DNA from: Candidatus Geocrenenecus arthurdayi
GTDB taxonomy: Archaea > Thermoproteota > Nitrososphaeria_A > Caldarchaeales > Wolframiiraptoraceae
Length of the DNA stretch: 40,915 nucleotides
Assembly (NCBI GenBank): GCA_023539395.1
Contig: JAKCEX010000008.1
Coordinates: 1-40,915, forward strand
Reading direction: 5' to 3'
Part shown: piece after piece, positions 9,155 to 19,203 of the stretch
Numbering within the stretch: position 1 is the stretch's first letter
Layout of the letters: every line of letters begins with the position of its first letter
Position numbers and translations under genes: made by a program
The notes under the pieces: generated by a model
The model's database searches: none
What the model was told of the DNA's origin: nothing
Seen by the model: only the letters and a program-made list of their open reading frames with translations

Positions 9155-10513
9155 ATGAGGATTCCTAGAGCATTAACAATTGCTGGTTCAGACTCAGGTG
9201 GAGGTGCAGGTATTCAAGCAGACTTAAAGACCTTTGCAGCTTTAGGAGTCCACGGTATGTCTGCTATAACAGCTATTACAGCTCAGAATACAAGAACTGT
9301 TACTATGATACATGATATCCCAGTTGAGATGGTTCGTGAGCAGATAAGAGTAGTAGTTGAGGATATAGGTGTAGATGCAGTAAAGACTGGTATGCTTCAT
9401 ACAGTAGAGATTATATCTGCAGTCGCAGATGAAATAGGAAAGATTAATGCACCAGTAGTTATAGACCCTGTAATGATTGCGAAAAGTGGTGCTAGACTAC
9501 TGAGAGAAGAAGCAGTAAATACTTTAATTGAAAAACTAATCCCTCTAGCTACAGTAATAACACCAAATGCTAGGGAAGCTGAAGTACTAGCTAAGATCAG
9601 GATTAAAGACGTAGATGATCAGAAGAAAGCCGCTGAAGAGATTTCATCTCTAGGTCCAAAAGCCGTAGTTATTAAAGGAGGACACATCAATGGGAGAGAA
9701 GCTGTAGACGTACTATATTATCAAGGAGAGTTTAGAATCTATGTAGGAGAACGTATCGATACGAAGAATACTCATGGAACAGGATGTACCTTCGCCTCAG
9801 CAATAGCTGCTCAACTAGCTAAAGGATACAGTATTCCTGAAGCTGTTCAAACAGCTAAGGAATTCGTTACATCCGCCATTAGATACAGCTTACCTATTGG
9901 TAGTGGACATGGCCCCGTAAATCCAACAGGTAAAGTTGTTAAAGAAGCTGAGAAATTCAGAGTACTAGAGAATCTTAGGAATGCAGTGAACGTAATTGAA
10001 GAGTCTGATTGGGTGGCGGATTTCATACCTGAGTCTCAGAGTAATCTAGTAATGGCTATAGAGAATCCAGAAAGCTTAGATGATATTGCAGGTATACCTG
10101 GTAGAATAGTTAAAGTAGATAGTAAAGCTAGAGCATCATCATGCCCATGGTTTAATTCATCAAAACATGTAGCCTCAGCAGTCTTAACTATAATGAGATA
10201 CTACCCTAATCTCAGGTCAGCGATAAACATCAAATATAGTGAAGAAGTAATATCAGCTGCAAAGAAGCTGGGATACATAGTAAGTAGCTATGATAGGAGG
10301 GAAGAACCTCCTGAAATTAAATATGCTGAAGGAAAAACAATACCATGGGGTGTTAAGACAGCCCTTGAAAAAATCGGGTGGAGAGCTCCAGACCTTATCT
10401 ATCATCTTGGAGATTGGGGTAAAGAACCAATGATACTAGTATTCGGAGAGGATGCTTTAAGAGTTTTAGAAAAACTAGAGAAGATTGCTAGAATCTTAAG
10501 AAATAATAAGTAG
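9155..10513 (+). CDS. thiDN: bifunctional hydroxymethylpyrimidine (phosphate) kinase / ThiN-type thiamine-phosphate synthase (ThiDN)
   Basis: ThiD 'TIAGSDSGGGAGIQADLKTFAALGVHGMSAITAITAQNT', 'NTHGTGCTFASAIAAQL'; ThiN C-term 'DFIPESQSNLVMA...LIYHLGDWGKEPMILVFG'. Confidence 0.94.
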   Translation: MRIPRALTIAGSDSGGGAGIQADLKTFAALGVHGMSAITAITAQNTRTVTMIHDIPVEMVREQIRVVVEDIGVDAVKTGMLHTVEIISAVADEIGKINAPVVIDPVMIAKSGARLLREEAVNTLIEKLIPLATVITPNAREAEVLAKIRIKDVDDQKKAAEEISSLGPKAVVIKGGHINGREAVDVLYYQGEFRIYVGERIDTKNTHGTGCTFASAIAAQLAKGYSIPEAVQTAKEFVTSAIRYSLPIGSGHGPVNPTGKVVKEAEKFRVLENLRNAVNVIEESDWVADFIPESQSNLVMAIENPESLDDIAGIPGRIVKVDSKARASSCPWFNSSKHVASAVLTIMRYYPNLRSAINIKYSEEVISAAKKLGYIVSSYDRREEPPEIKYAEGKTIPWGVKTALEKIGWRAPDLIYHLGDWGKEPMILVFGEDALRVLEKLEKIARILRNNK

Positions 10514-10619
10514 GTGAAGCCCAGAATTTTGCTAAAAAGCTCTAGACAGATCATTCACCTACGTCTTCTCAAACATTATTACTGAAGTATCAAAGAATAT
10601 GACCTAGATTTTAGTTCTA

Positions 10620-12140
10620 TTATCTAGGTATTGCCTCTAGGTTTACTTCAAGCCTTCTGGCTAGCTTAAGTAGCTTATTCTGACATTTCCTCAGATAGAT
10701 TCTATAGTATTTTTCAGGAATGTAGATCCTTACCGTATTTTCATTCTCCTCAATCCTGAATTCTGGAATATACTTATGTAGGAAGCTACTTATCTGCCTC
10801 GTAGGAGTACTTAATTCTTCTACAAACTTCTTTACTGGTACTACGAAGGTTCTCTCACCGAAAACATAGAGCTCATACTTAGGTTCACCTGAGAGAAAAT
10901 CTCTAACGATAACTGTTGGTCTAGCTAAGTCTGCTTTCTTTAAGCCTGATGGAACCTTCACAGCCATCTCTAAAGTGTATATCTCAGATACTTCTCCCTT
11001 ATCCATGAAGATTACGGTGTCTATTATAGATGGTAGGACTCCTACATCTACTTTATTAGCGATCCTCTGTATAGCATCTATAGGTGTTGTTGCATGGATT
11101 ACTCCAACCATCCCTATTCCAGCAAATCGGAGATCTATAAAGAGGTCGAAATCTTCTGAGCTTCTAATCTCATCGAAGATTGTATAATCTGGTCTACTTA
11201 GTAGGAGAACATCATGTAGCTCATCCTCTTTTGAAGAAGACTTAGAATATTGTGTAATATCTGGAGAGAGATGCAGGTCTCTAGGGCTCTCAATAGTCTT
11301 AACTATCTTATTCATCTGTCTATAGTATTCAGCTAGAGCTTGAGCAAAAGTTGATTTACCCATTCCAGGTGGACCAGCTATAAGTATACCTTCAGCATGG
11401 TTTTCAAGTCTCTCGACTACTTCTAAGGGTAGATTATAATCTCTTAGATTCTTCTTTAATATTGGTCTAACTACTGTTAGCTCAAATCCATCTGAAAAAG
11501 GTGGTCTAGTAACGACTATTCTATAATCTCTAAGCTGGAATATCTTTACATTAGGTTTATCAATCTCTAGGAAAGCGTTTATTCCAAAAAATGTATAGGC
11601 TTCTTTCAGAAGGTGAGCTATTAACAACTCTAATTCTTCACGATTCATAGGCTTATCGGAGATTTCTTGAAGCCTCCATCTGCCGGGAATCCCTCTTTTA
11701 ACTCTTGGTGGTAAACCTTCTTTCAAGTGGACGCTCATAACATCTTCAGAGAATAGTTCGTCTATCTTGAAAGGTGGTGGGGGAAGCTCATACAGTACTC
11801 TTATACCTATCGATTCAGCTAATTTGGCTGTTGTAGGATCACATGTAATTAAGATTGCATCAAGCTTTTTAGCTTCATCTAGAATGCTTAGCCTATCATT
11901 TCCAAAGCTTTCTACAGATGAGCCAGTGTATATTATTTCAACATTACAGCTTCTACAAGCCTCCTCTAATTCTTCTAAGCCTCTTATAGCTAATGTATCC
12001 CCTTGAGATGCTTGCTTCTCAATCTCCATCAATATTGCTCTATGAATTATCAATCTTCCTCTAATCAAGCCTTCTCTCACTAGATATGATGCTGACTTAA
12101 GCTGAATTGCTGAGACATCTACTAACCAGATATCTCCCAT
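10620..12140 (-). CDS. PIN domain - ATPase - KH domain protein (PINA-type)
   Basis: N-terminal PIN 'WLVDVSAIQLKSASYL...ILITCDPTTAKLAESIGIRVLYE', Walker A 'LIAGPPGMGKSTFAQAL', type IV secretion-like ATPase core, C-terminal KH-like segment. Confidence 0.88.
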   Translation of the reverse strand: MGDIWLVDVSAIQLKSASYLVREGLIRGRLIIHRAILMEIEKQASQGDTLAIRGLEELEEACRSCNVEIIYTGSSVESFGNDRLSILDEAKKLDAILITCDPTTAKLAESIGIRVLYELPPPPFKIDELFSEDVMSVHLKEGLPPRVKRGIPGRWRLQEISDKPMNREELELLIAHLLKEAYTFFGINAFLEIDKPNVKIFQLRDYRIVVTRPPFSDGFELTVVRPILKKNLRDYNLPLEVVERLENHAEGILIAGPPGMGKSTFAQALAEYYRQMNKIVKTIESPRDLHLSPDITQYSKSSSKEDELHDVLLLSRPDYTIFDEIRSSEDFDLFIDLRFAGIGMVGVIHATTPIDAIQRIANKVDVGVLPSIIDTVIFMDKGEVSEIYTLEMAVKVPSGLKKADLARPTVIVRDFLSGEPKYELYVFGERTFVVPVKKFVEELSTPTRQISSFLHKYIPEFRIEENENTVRIYIPEKYYRIYLRKCQNKLLKLARRLEVNLEAIPR

Positions 12141-12267
12141 TCACTATTCGACCACTCTTGTCTATCTAATCTATGAACTACTACTTAATAAATTCCACTA
12201 TTCTTACCAATGAAGACTAGCATTGGAAACGTAAAGAATCCATGTTTAAACAGAATATATAATTCTC

Positions 12268-12573
12268 TTAAGATTTAGTCTTTTCAATTTTGTATTTAAC
12301 GATGAATTTATTATCTCCAATCTGTTTATAGTTTTTTAAAGATGCTACATAATCACTCGTTACTCTCTCCATTTCATAGATGAAATCTTCAAGATAATCT
12401 ACGAAGCCGCAGGTATGACATAATGTCCCAGAAATCTCCAGCAATACTTCATCACCATTTATATTCAAGAGTTTAGCTTCTGCTACCGTCCTCCTATACT
12501 TGTTGTATTCTTCAATAGTTTTTTCTACGACTTCTTCCAGCCTCATACCTGTCTCGATACTTATAGGATTCAT
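12268..12573 (-). CDS. conserved hypothetical protein with single CHTC motif
   Basis: 101 aa ORF, 'EISGTLCHTCGFVDYLEDFIYEME'; divergent from trm5. Confidence 0.55.
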   Translation of the reverse strand: MNPISIETGMRLEEVVEKTIEEYNKYRRTVAEAKLLNINGDEVLLEISGTLCHTCGFVDYLEDFIYEMERVTSDYVASLKNYKQIGDNKFIVKYKIEKTKS

Positions 12574-13660
12574 GTTTTTAAGGTTTCTCTACAACAATAG
12601 TTTAGGAAAATTGGAAGAAAAGATAGCAGTTAAAGTCGTGAAATCCAAAGCTGAAGAAGTAAGAAGAAAACTAAAACTACTCGGGTTAATTGATAATGAT
12701 TTTAAGCCTAAGGTTGAAGAAGACTATGTCTTCTTTCCACTGAAGACCACTAATGGTTTAGATGTCTTAACAAAAGATTATTCTCTTGAAGTTGCCTCAA
12801 CATTCTTTAAGAGACGTTCGGAGAAGGCTAGGAGTTTAAGAGAAGCCTTGGTGAATATCCTTCCTGAGAAACTCCATCAATATATTCCATCATCAATCGA
12901 TTTTGTTGGAGATGTAGCTTTAATACATATACCAGAAGAGCTTGAAAGTTACAGTAAGGAGATAGGGAGAGTAGTAATGGAGATCTATCCAAGAGTTAAG
13001 ACGGTCCTCTCTAAGCAAGGTGAAACGATTGGAGAATACAGGATAAGAATGTTCAATGTAATCGCAGGTAGACTGGATACCGAGACTATCCATAGAGAAC
13101 ATGGATGTATCTATAAACTAGACATAATGAGAACATTCTTTAATCCTAGAATGAGCGGTGAGAGGCTGAGAGTAGCGCAACTAGTTAAAGATAATGAAGA
13201 TGTTTTAGATATGTTTGCAGGTATTGGGCCATTCTCAATCTTAATAGCTAAGAAGAATTCAACAGTAAAAGTTACAGCTATTGAGTTAAATCCAGATGCA
13301 TACAGGTATCTGTTGACGAATATATCGTTGAACAAAGTTGAAGATAGAGTTAGAGCTATACATGGAGATGTAAGACAAGTGCTAAGAGGCATTGAAACAG
13401 TTTATGATAGAATAATAATGGATCTACCATTTGATTCCTTAAAATTCCTTGGTTTAGCATTAAGTAAACTAAAAAAGAATGGAGTGATCCACTTATACCA
13501 TGTTGAAAGTGGAGAAGACCCGATTAGCAGAGCTTCCACAAGAGTAGCTAAGTTAGCTGAAGAGTTAGGTTATAAAGTAGAATTAATATACTCACGTCGA
13601 GTACTTGAGGTAGCACCCTTAAAATTCATCATAACCCTGGACTTGATGAAAACAAACTGA
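12572..13660 (+). CDS. trm5: tRNA (guanine-N1)-methyltransferase, Trm5 family (start uncertain; TTG near 12611 also possible)
   Basis: 'TIHREHGCIYKLDIMRTFFNPRMSGERLRVAQLVKDNEDVLDMFAGIGPFSILIAKK', 'IIMDLPFDS'. Confidence 0.9.
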   Translation: MFLRFLYNNSLGKLEEKIAVKVVKSKAEEVRRKLKLLGLIDNDFKPKVEEDYVFFPLKTTNGLDVLTKDYSLEVASTFFKRRSEKARSLREALVNILPEKLHQYIPSSIDFVGDVALIHIPEELESYSKEIGRVVMEIYPRVKTVLSKQGETIGEYRIRMFNVIAGRLDTETIHREHGCIYKLDIMRTFFNPRMSGERLRVAQLVKDNEDVLDMFAGIGPFSILIAKKNSTVKVTAIELNPDAYRYLLTNISLNKVEDRVRAIHGDVRQVLRGIETVYDRIIMDLPFDSLKFLGLALSKLKKNGVIHLYHVESGEDPISRASTRVAKLAEELGYKVELIYSRRVLEVAPLKFIITLDLMKTN

Positions 13661-13819
13661 AAGCCTGGGATGTTTTAAGTCTGCCCACTCCATACTTGCC
13701 ATCTTAATTTAAGAGATTAATCATAATCTAAAAAACACTCTTTAGAACGTAGCCCATATTAAAAGTAATAATTTATACGTCTGAATAAGCTATATAATTT
13801 GTAGAGAGTTGAGGCTTAG

Positions 13820-14854
13820 ATGGGTGTTAAACTCGGAGACTTAATTCCAGAAGAAGTTATTGAGAAGCTTAACCTAGAGGACCTAAGAGGAAGGGCTATA
13901 GCTCTAGATGCATACAATATGCTGTACCAGTTTATCACTATAATACGTGGTCAGGATGGTAGACCACTAATGGATAGGCATGGAAGGATTACAAGCCATC
14001 TAAGTGGATTATTCTTTAGAGTTATAAATTTCTTAAAAGTAGGTATGAAGCCTATCTTCGTCTATGATGGTAGACCACCTGAACTTAAGAAACAGGCTGT
14101 AGAGAAGAGAATGGAGAGGAGGGCTGAAGCAGCTGTACTCTATCGTCAAGCATTAGAAGAAGGTAGGATTGAAGAAGCAAGAAAATATGCTCAACAAGCA
14201 GCTACACTTGATGAGTTTATAGTTGAGAGTTCTAAGACTCTAATAAGCTTAATGGGGCTACCGGTTCTACAAGCTCCAAGTGAAGGTGAAGCTCAGGCAG
14301 CATACATAGCTTCGAGGGGGGATGCTTATGCTTCAGCATCTCAAGATATGGATTCTCTACTTTTTGGTTCACCTAGACTAGTTAGGAATCTTTCAATAGT
14401 TGGTAGGAGGAAGCTTCCAGGTAGAAAAGAATATGTTGAAGTTGTACCTGAGCTCATACACTTGGATAAGCTTCTAAATACTTTGAAGATAAGTAGAGAG
14501 CAATTAATAGATATTGGGATACTTGTTGGAACCGATTACTGGGAGGGGGTTAAGGGTATCGGTCCAAAGAAAGCTCTTAAATTAATCAAGGATTACGGGA
14601 CTGCTGAGAATGTTTTAAAACACTTGAAGATAGAAGTTGATGTAGACCTAGAACAGATTAGAAATATATTCTTAAAGCCAAATATACTGGAATCCTACAA
14701 GATAGAATGGTCTGAGCCTAACTACCAAGCTATTGAAGATCTCTTATGTGGAGAGTATGATTTCTCAGTTGAGAGAGTTAGGAAAGCATTAAATGAGTTA
14801 CAGAATACATTAAGAGAAGAAAGAGGAAAAACCAGTCTAGATGCATGGTTTTGA
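13820..14854 (+). CDS. fen: flap endonuclease 1
   Basis: 'MGVKLGDLIP', 'IALDAYNMLYQF', 'APSEGEAQAAYIA', 'ASQDMDSLLFG', 'VGTDYWEGVKGIGPKKAL'; C-terminal PIP-like 'KTSLDAWF'. Confidence 0.97.
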   Translation: MGVKLGDLIPEEVIEKLNLEDLRGRAIALDAYNMLYQFITIIRGQDGRPLMDRHGRITSHLSGLFFRVINFLKVGMKPIFVYDGRPPELKKQAVEKRMERRAEAAVLYRQALEEGRIEEARKYAQQAATLDEFIVESSKTLISLMGLPVLQAPSEGEAQAAYIASRGDAYASASQDMDSLLFGSPRLVRNLSIVGRRKLPGRKEYVEVVPELIHLDKLLNTLKISREQLIDIGILVGTDYWEGVKGIGPKKALKLIKDYGTAENVLKHLKIEVDVDLEQIRNIFLKPNILESYKIEWSEPNYQAIEDLLCGEYDFSVERVRKALNELQNTLREERGKTSLDAWF

Positions 14855-14948
14855 AAGTAGCAGAATAATTAGTAGTAGAAAAATTGGAAGTTAAGATATC
14901 ATAGGAATCTCTAAAAGCGATACCCTCAGATACGATAAACTCTCCCTT

Positions 14949-15188
14949 TCAAGTCTTAGTTAGCAATTCAATTAACTTCTTTTCTTCATCTAAGCTTAAT
15001 ACTCTTACTTTATCATGGATCTCCAGCTTCATTAATATGCTTCTAAGTTCAGACTGGGTTACTTCTATACCTCTCTTTCTTAATTCTTCAAGAAGATTTT
15101 CTTCTAAAGCTTTCCCCCCCATTCTCTGGAGTGCTTCCATTACTTTTGAATATAACTCACTTCTAAGAACTGTGTGCTTCTTGCTCAA
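14949..15188 (-). CDS. small winged-helix-like protein downstream of cdc48
   Basis: 79 aa ORF, 16 nt after cdc48 on the same strand; helical wHTH-like 'VMEALQRMGGKALEENLLEELRKRGIEVTQSELRSILMKLE'. Confidence 0.55.
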   Translation of the reverse strand: MSKKHTVLRSELYSKVMEALQRMGGKALEENLLEELRKRGIEVTQSELRSILMKLEIHDKVRVLSLDEEKKLIELLTKT

Positions 15189-15204
15189 TGTTTTGAATCT
15201 TCTC

Positions 15205-17379
15205 CTAACCTATCATTGTTAATTGTTTCTCAGTATACCTTAGGAACTCTCTAACTCTCTCATACTCTCTTACCATCTGGGGTGATATGCTAGGCTTAAC
15301 TATTTTTAATGCTTCTTCAAAATCTTCCCTAGTTACGTATTCTGCTTCGATATTCTTTCTAAGACTGTTTAAAGCTGCTTCTCTACAGAGTGATTCTAAA
15401 TCTGCTCCTGAATATCCTTCAGTTCTAGCAGCTAATTCTCTTAGATTAACATCGTGAGCTAGAGGCATCTTCCTAGTATATATCTTGAGGATAGAATACC
15501 TAGCTTTCTCATCAGGTGGAGGTACATAGATTAATCTATCAAGCCTTCCAGGTCTCATAACTGCTGGATCTATCAAGTCAGGTCTATTTGTTGCACCGAT
15601 AACTATGACATCTGATAATTCTTCTACTCCATCCATCTCTGATAAGAGTTGGCTTGAGACCCTGTTAGTTACTCCTGAAGAATCGTCTACCAAGTCTTTT
15701 CTAGGTATGACTGATTCAATCTCATCAAAGAATATTATGCATGGTGCAGCTTGCCTTGCTTTCCTAAATATTTCTCTTATAGCTTTCTCTGATTCTCCTA
15801 CCCATTTATTGAATATCTCTGGCCCCTTAACACTTATGAAGTTTGCTTCAGATTCTGTAGCTATAGCTTTCGCAAGTAATGTTTTACCGCATCCAGGTGG
15901 CCCGTAGAGGAGTATTCCTCTAGGAGGCTTAATGCCGAATTTCTCAAACTTTTCAGGATATTTTAGTGGCCACTCAACTGCTTCTACGAGTCTCTGTTTT
16001 ACTTCTTCTAGACCTCCAACATCTTCCCATCTAACGTTAGGTATCTCAATCTCTACTTCCCTCAATGCTGTAGGTGTTATCTCCTTAAATGCGTCTAGGA
16101 AGTCTTTCATCGTAACTACTAGGCTATCTAGTATCTCAGGTGATATATGTTCTTCATTAAAATCTATACTTGGAAGTATTCTTCTAATTGCTTTCATTGC
16201 TGCTTCACGGCATAATGCTGCTAGGTCTGCTCCAGTATATCCTCTAGTCATCTCTGCGAGTCTATCTATATTTACATCTTCTGCGAGAGGCATACCACGA
16301 GTATGTATTTGCAGTATCTCTCTTCTACCTTTCTTATCAGGTATGCCTATCTCTATCTCCCTATCAAATCTTCCAGGTCTCCTAAGAGCAGGGTCTAGAG
16401 CATTAGGTCTATTTGTTGCACCAATAACTATTACCTGACCTCTCGCTTCTAAACCATCCATTAAAGCAAGTAGCTGAGCTACAACTCTCTTCTCAACTTC
16501 TCCTGTTACTTCACTCCTCTTAGGAGCTATAGCATCGATCTCATCAATGAATACTATACTTGGAGCTTCTTCTTCTGCTTTCCTAAAGATCTCTCTAAGC
16601 CTTGCCTCTGTTTCACCATAATATTTATTCATAATCTCTGGACCATTGATTAGAATGAAGTTTGCTTCAGCTTCTGTAGCTACAGCTTTTGCTAGAAGAG
16701 TCTTACCGCATCCAGGTGGACCGTATAGTAAGACACCTTTAGGAGGCTCTATCCCAAGCTTCTGGAATAATTCAGGATATCTAAGAGGTAGTTCTATCAT
16801 CTCTCTAATTCTCTGTATCTGTTCTTGCAGTCCACCAATATCTTCATAAGTTACGCTCGTCCTAAATGCTTTCTCTTGTATTATCTTGCTGTGTACTACA
16901 AGCTTAGTCTTAGGTGTAATCTTAACTACACCTGTAGGTCTCGTCTGAATAACTGCAAAGGTGAATAGGTTCCCAAAGAATAGTACTGGCACAATATTCT
17001 TCTGTACTAAGGGATACTCGATAAGTCTACTCTTAACTAATCTAGTAAAGTTTTCATCTGGTTTAACTGTTGTATTAACTGGAGCGAGTACTACTAGTTG
17101 AGCTTCTCTCACATCTGCTTTACGTACTATGACCCAGTCATTTAATGCTACACCTGCATTGCTCCGTATGTATCCATCAATCCTGATAACATCTTTCTCA
17201 TCTTCAAGGTATCCAAGCCAGAGGGTTGCAGCAGCAACTTTCTTCCCTCTAATCTCAACCATATCACCTGTCTGGAAACCTGCGCTAGCTCCCACTTCTC
17301 TATCTATTCTAGCTATACCATACCCAACGTCTCTCTGCCTAGCTTCAGCAACTCTAAGCCGTAGTTCCTTAGCACTCAT
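15205..17379 (-). CDS. cdc48: Cdc48/VCP-type AAA+ ATPase (N-D1-D2)
   Basis: Two AAA modules '[22 protein letters not shown]' and '[22 protein letters not shown]', double-psi barrel N-domain. Confidence 0.97.
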   Translation of the reverse strand: MSAKELRLRVAEARQRDVGYGIARIDREVGASAGFQTGDMVEIRGKKVAAATLWLGYLEDEKDVIRIDGYIRSNAGVALNDWVIVRKADVREAQLVVLAPVNTTVKPDENFTRLVKSRLIEYPLVQKNIVPVLFFGNLFTFAVIQTRPTGVVKITPKTKLVVHSKIIQEKAFRTSVTYEDIGGLQEQIQRIREMIELPLRYPELFQKLGIEPPKGVLLYGPPGCGKTLLAKAVATEAEANFILINGPEIMNKYYGETEARLREIFRKAEEEAPSIVFIDEIDAIAPKRSEVTGEVEKRVVAQLLALMDGLEARGQVIVIGATNRPNALDPALRRPGRFDREIEIGIPDKKGRREILQIHTRGMPLAEDVNIDRLAEMTRGYTGADLAALCREAAMKAIRRILPSIDFNEEHISPEILDSLVVTMKDFLDAFKEITPTALREVEIEIPNVRWEDVGGLEEVKQRLVEAVEWPLKYPEKFEKFGIKPPRGILLYGPPGCGKTLLAKAIATESEANFISVKGPEIFNKWVGESEKAIREIFRKARQAAPCIIFFDEIESVIPRKDLVDDSSGVTNRVSSQLLSEMDGVEELSDVIVIGATNRPDLIDPAVMRPGRLDRLIYVPPPDEKARYSILKIYTRKMPLAHDVNLRELAARTEGYSGADLESLCREAALNSLRKNIEAEYVTREDFEEALKIVKPSISPQMVREYERVREFLRYTEKQLTMIG

Positions 17380-17601
17380 CCTTACTCTACTTACCTTATC
17401 TAGTATTTAAATGAAAACTTCTAGAAAATCAATTAACTTTGATTAGAATTTTGAGAATCGTAAGAAAGATTATATCCTACTAGTCGGCTGAAATCTTCTA
17501 GATAAGTTTTAATTGTATTGAGTCAAACATCATTATACTTTATGAGGAGTTTGAGAACCCGCCTAGCGCATATTCTTCCAAAATTTGTGATATGCTATAT
17601 T

Positions 17602-17871
17602 CTAAGAGCTAGCTCTACTCATTGAGATTATTTCGAGTTCTCCTACTTCTTCAAAACCTTTCAAGTAATCCTCTAATATGTTTGGGTAGCCTTCTTCATC
17701 AGGTATCTTGAATAAAGCATTTATTACATTAAGCCCAAAGACGAATGGCTCAGTCTCTACAGAGATAAGCTCAATATTTTGAGGAAGATTAGACTTCATC
17801 TTTAACAATAAGTTCTCTATGTTTACAGATTCATCGAGAGGCATTATCCTAACAAGTACTACTACTTTCTT
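17602..17871 (-). CDS. ef1b: translation elongation factor aEF-1 beta (start set at MKKVVVLVRIM)
   Basis: 'VVLVRIMPLDESVNIENLL...VETEPFVFGLNVINALFKIPDEEG'. Confidence 0.88.
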   Translation of the reverse strand, partial: KKVVVLVRIMPLDESVNIENLLLKMKSNLPQNIELISVETEPFVFGLNVINALFKIPDEEGYPNILEDYLKGFEEVGELEIISMSRASS

Positions 17872-17881
17872 CATTCTCAAT

Positions 17882-18055
17882 TCACGGTCCTTCAAACCCG
17901 CATGATGGGCATATGTAGGGTTTAGCAAGCTCCCTACATATCTCACATCTCCATATCTTTACTCTTCCACAATTAGGGCATGGGAAATTTACAGCTGATT
18001 CTCCAGGAGCTATCGGCTTATTACATGATGTACAGACTACTGCCCGCCTACTCAT
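17882..18055 (-). CDS. zinc-ribbon protein (DUF1610-like) upstream of aEF1B
   Basis: '[50 protein letters not shown]'; start set at MSRRAV. Confidence 0.82.
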   Translation of the reverse strand: MSRRAVVCTSCNKPIAPGESAVNFPCPNCGRVKIWRCEICRELAKPYICPSCGFEGP

Positions 18056-18217
18056 ACTGTCTCTCCATTCTAAATCTACAATATAAAGTAATCCCAATCT
18101 TTCTAAATCAATTCAGCATTCTTCTAGGAACTGGTAACAAACTACTATAAAATTAACTTAGTTGGATTAGAATAAGTATTTTAAGAAAATGGTTCAGGGT
18201 ATTATTCGGGTGAAGAG

Positions 18218-18388
18218 TTGGGTTTAAAAGAATTCATTAAGAATTCCATAATTTTGTTTAAGTTAGCTAGGAAGCCTTCTAAGGATGAATTTCTACTTGC
18301 ATTGAGGATAACTCTAATCGGGGTAGCAGTTATCGGCGTAATAGCATTTATTATAAGGTTCGTGGCATTAGCTATCCAAGGAGTATAG
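18218..18388 (+). CDS. secE: SecE preprotein translocase subunit (56 aa, TTG start; absent from ORF track)
   Basis: Manual translation MGLKEFIKNSIILFKLARKPSKDEFLLALRITLIGVAVIGVIAFIIRFVALAIQGV*: single-TM SecE/Sec61-gamma pattern ('LARKPSKDEF', C-terminal TM), immediately upstream of nusG. Confidence 0.9.
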   Translation: MGLKEFIKNSIILFKLARKPSKDEFLLALRITLIGVAVIGVIAFIIRFVALAIQGV

Positions 18389-18400
18389 GGTAGAGGGATA

Positions 18401-18898
18401 TTGTCTCAAGGTTCTCCAAGATACTTTGCAGTAAAAGTAACCGTAGGTCAGGAGAGGAATGTAGCCAGGATCATTGAGAGTAAAATCATTAGGGAGATTA
18501 TACAGGATGGGAAGGTAGTTGGAAGAGAGATTGTAGTAGATGGTGTATACTCTATAATAGCTCTACCGAATATCAAGGGATACATATTCATTGAAGCAGA
18601 TAGTAAGGAGAAAGTCTCATTAGTAACTCAAGCAGTAAGGCATGTAAAATCTAGACCTGCTTTAGTAGTTAAGAAGGAAGAGATTATGCAGCATCTAGTT
18701 GAGAAACCAGTTATTGAGACAATCTCAATTGGAGACATAGTTGAAATAGTTGCTGGACCACTAAGAGGGATATATGGTAGAGTAGTAAGAATAGATAAAC
18801 CTAAAAATGAGCTTACGATAGAGCCTACGGATGCTGCCTTCCCCCTCCCAATCTCCATCTCAGCTGACCAAGTACGTCTAACCAGACCTTCCAAGTAG
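18401..18898 (+). CDS. spt5: transcription elongation factor Spt5/NusG
   Basis: NGN domain 'YFAVKVTVGQERNVARII...GYIFIEAD', KOW 'IGDIVEIVAGPLRGIYGRVVRID'. Confidence 0.95.
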   Translation: MSQGSPRYFAVKVTVGQERNVARIIESKIIREIIQDGKVVGREIVVDGVYSIIALPNIKGYIFIEADSKEKVSLVTQAVRHVKSRPALVVKKEEIMQHLVEKPVIETISIGDIVEIVAGPLRGIYGRVVRIDKPKNELTIEPTDAAFPLPISISADQVRLTRPSK

Positions 18899-18936
18899 AT
18901 GTATGTGAGCTCCCCAAAACTATTCACGCAGTACTA

Positions 18937-19095
18937 CAACCATCTAGAGGTTGGCTTAAGCTGATGTATCCAACCTATGAGTAGTAAATCTGTAGGCTCG
19001 TAGGTTAGATCTAACTCATTCAGAGATTGGCTCAGACGACTATCGCCACCAGTCTTGATAGCTAATATAGCTCATCAGATAAAACTCTATTTTTA
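18937..19095 (+). ncRNA. candidate structured RNA / leader between nusG and rpl11
   Basis: GC-richer than neighbouring intergenic DNA; hairpins AGGTTGG/CCAACCT, CCTATGAG/CTCGTAGG, GTTAGATCTAAC, CTATC/GATAG, AGCTA-ATA-TAGCT, followed by CTATTTTT. Confidence 0.35.
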
Positions 19096-19203
19096 ACCTA
19101 CATTAGATAAATAGTTATATACAGTCAAGTTTAACTTTAAGATGGTTTTTAATTTACTGAGTCAGATTAGCTTAATAACCAGCTAACGGAGGTGGTAATT
19201 AAA

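Noticed and set aside
15205-17379. Internal D1/D2 similarity of Cdc48 as a DNA repeat
   Set aside because: Explained by the ancient duplication of AAA modules.
17400-17601. Intergenic region upstream of cdc48 as a small gene or ncRNA
   Set aside because: AT-rich, no convincing ORF, hairpins or box motifs beyond expected promoter sequence.
19017-19083. Possible C/D box sRNA on the minus strand (CTGATGA ... CTGA ... CTGA)
   Set aside because: C'/D' spacing is wrong (only about 7 nt between putative C' and D) and the C box has a non-consensus first base.
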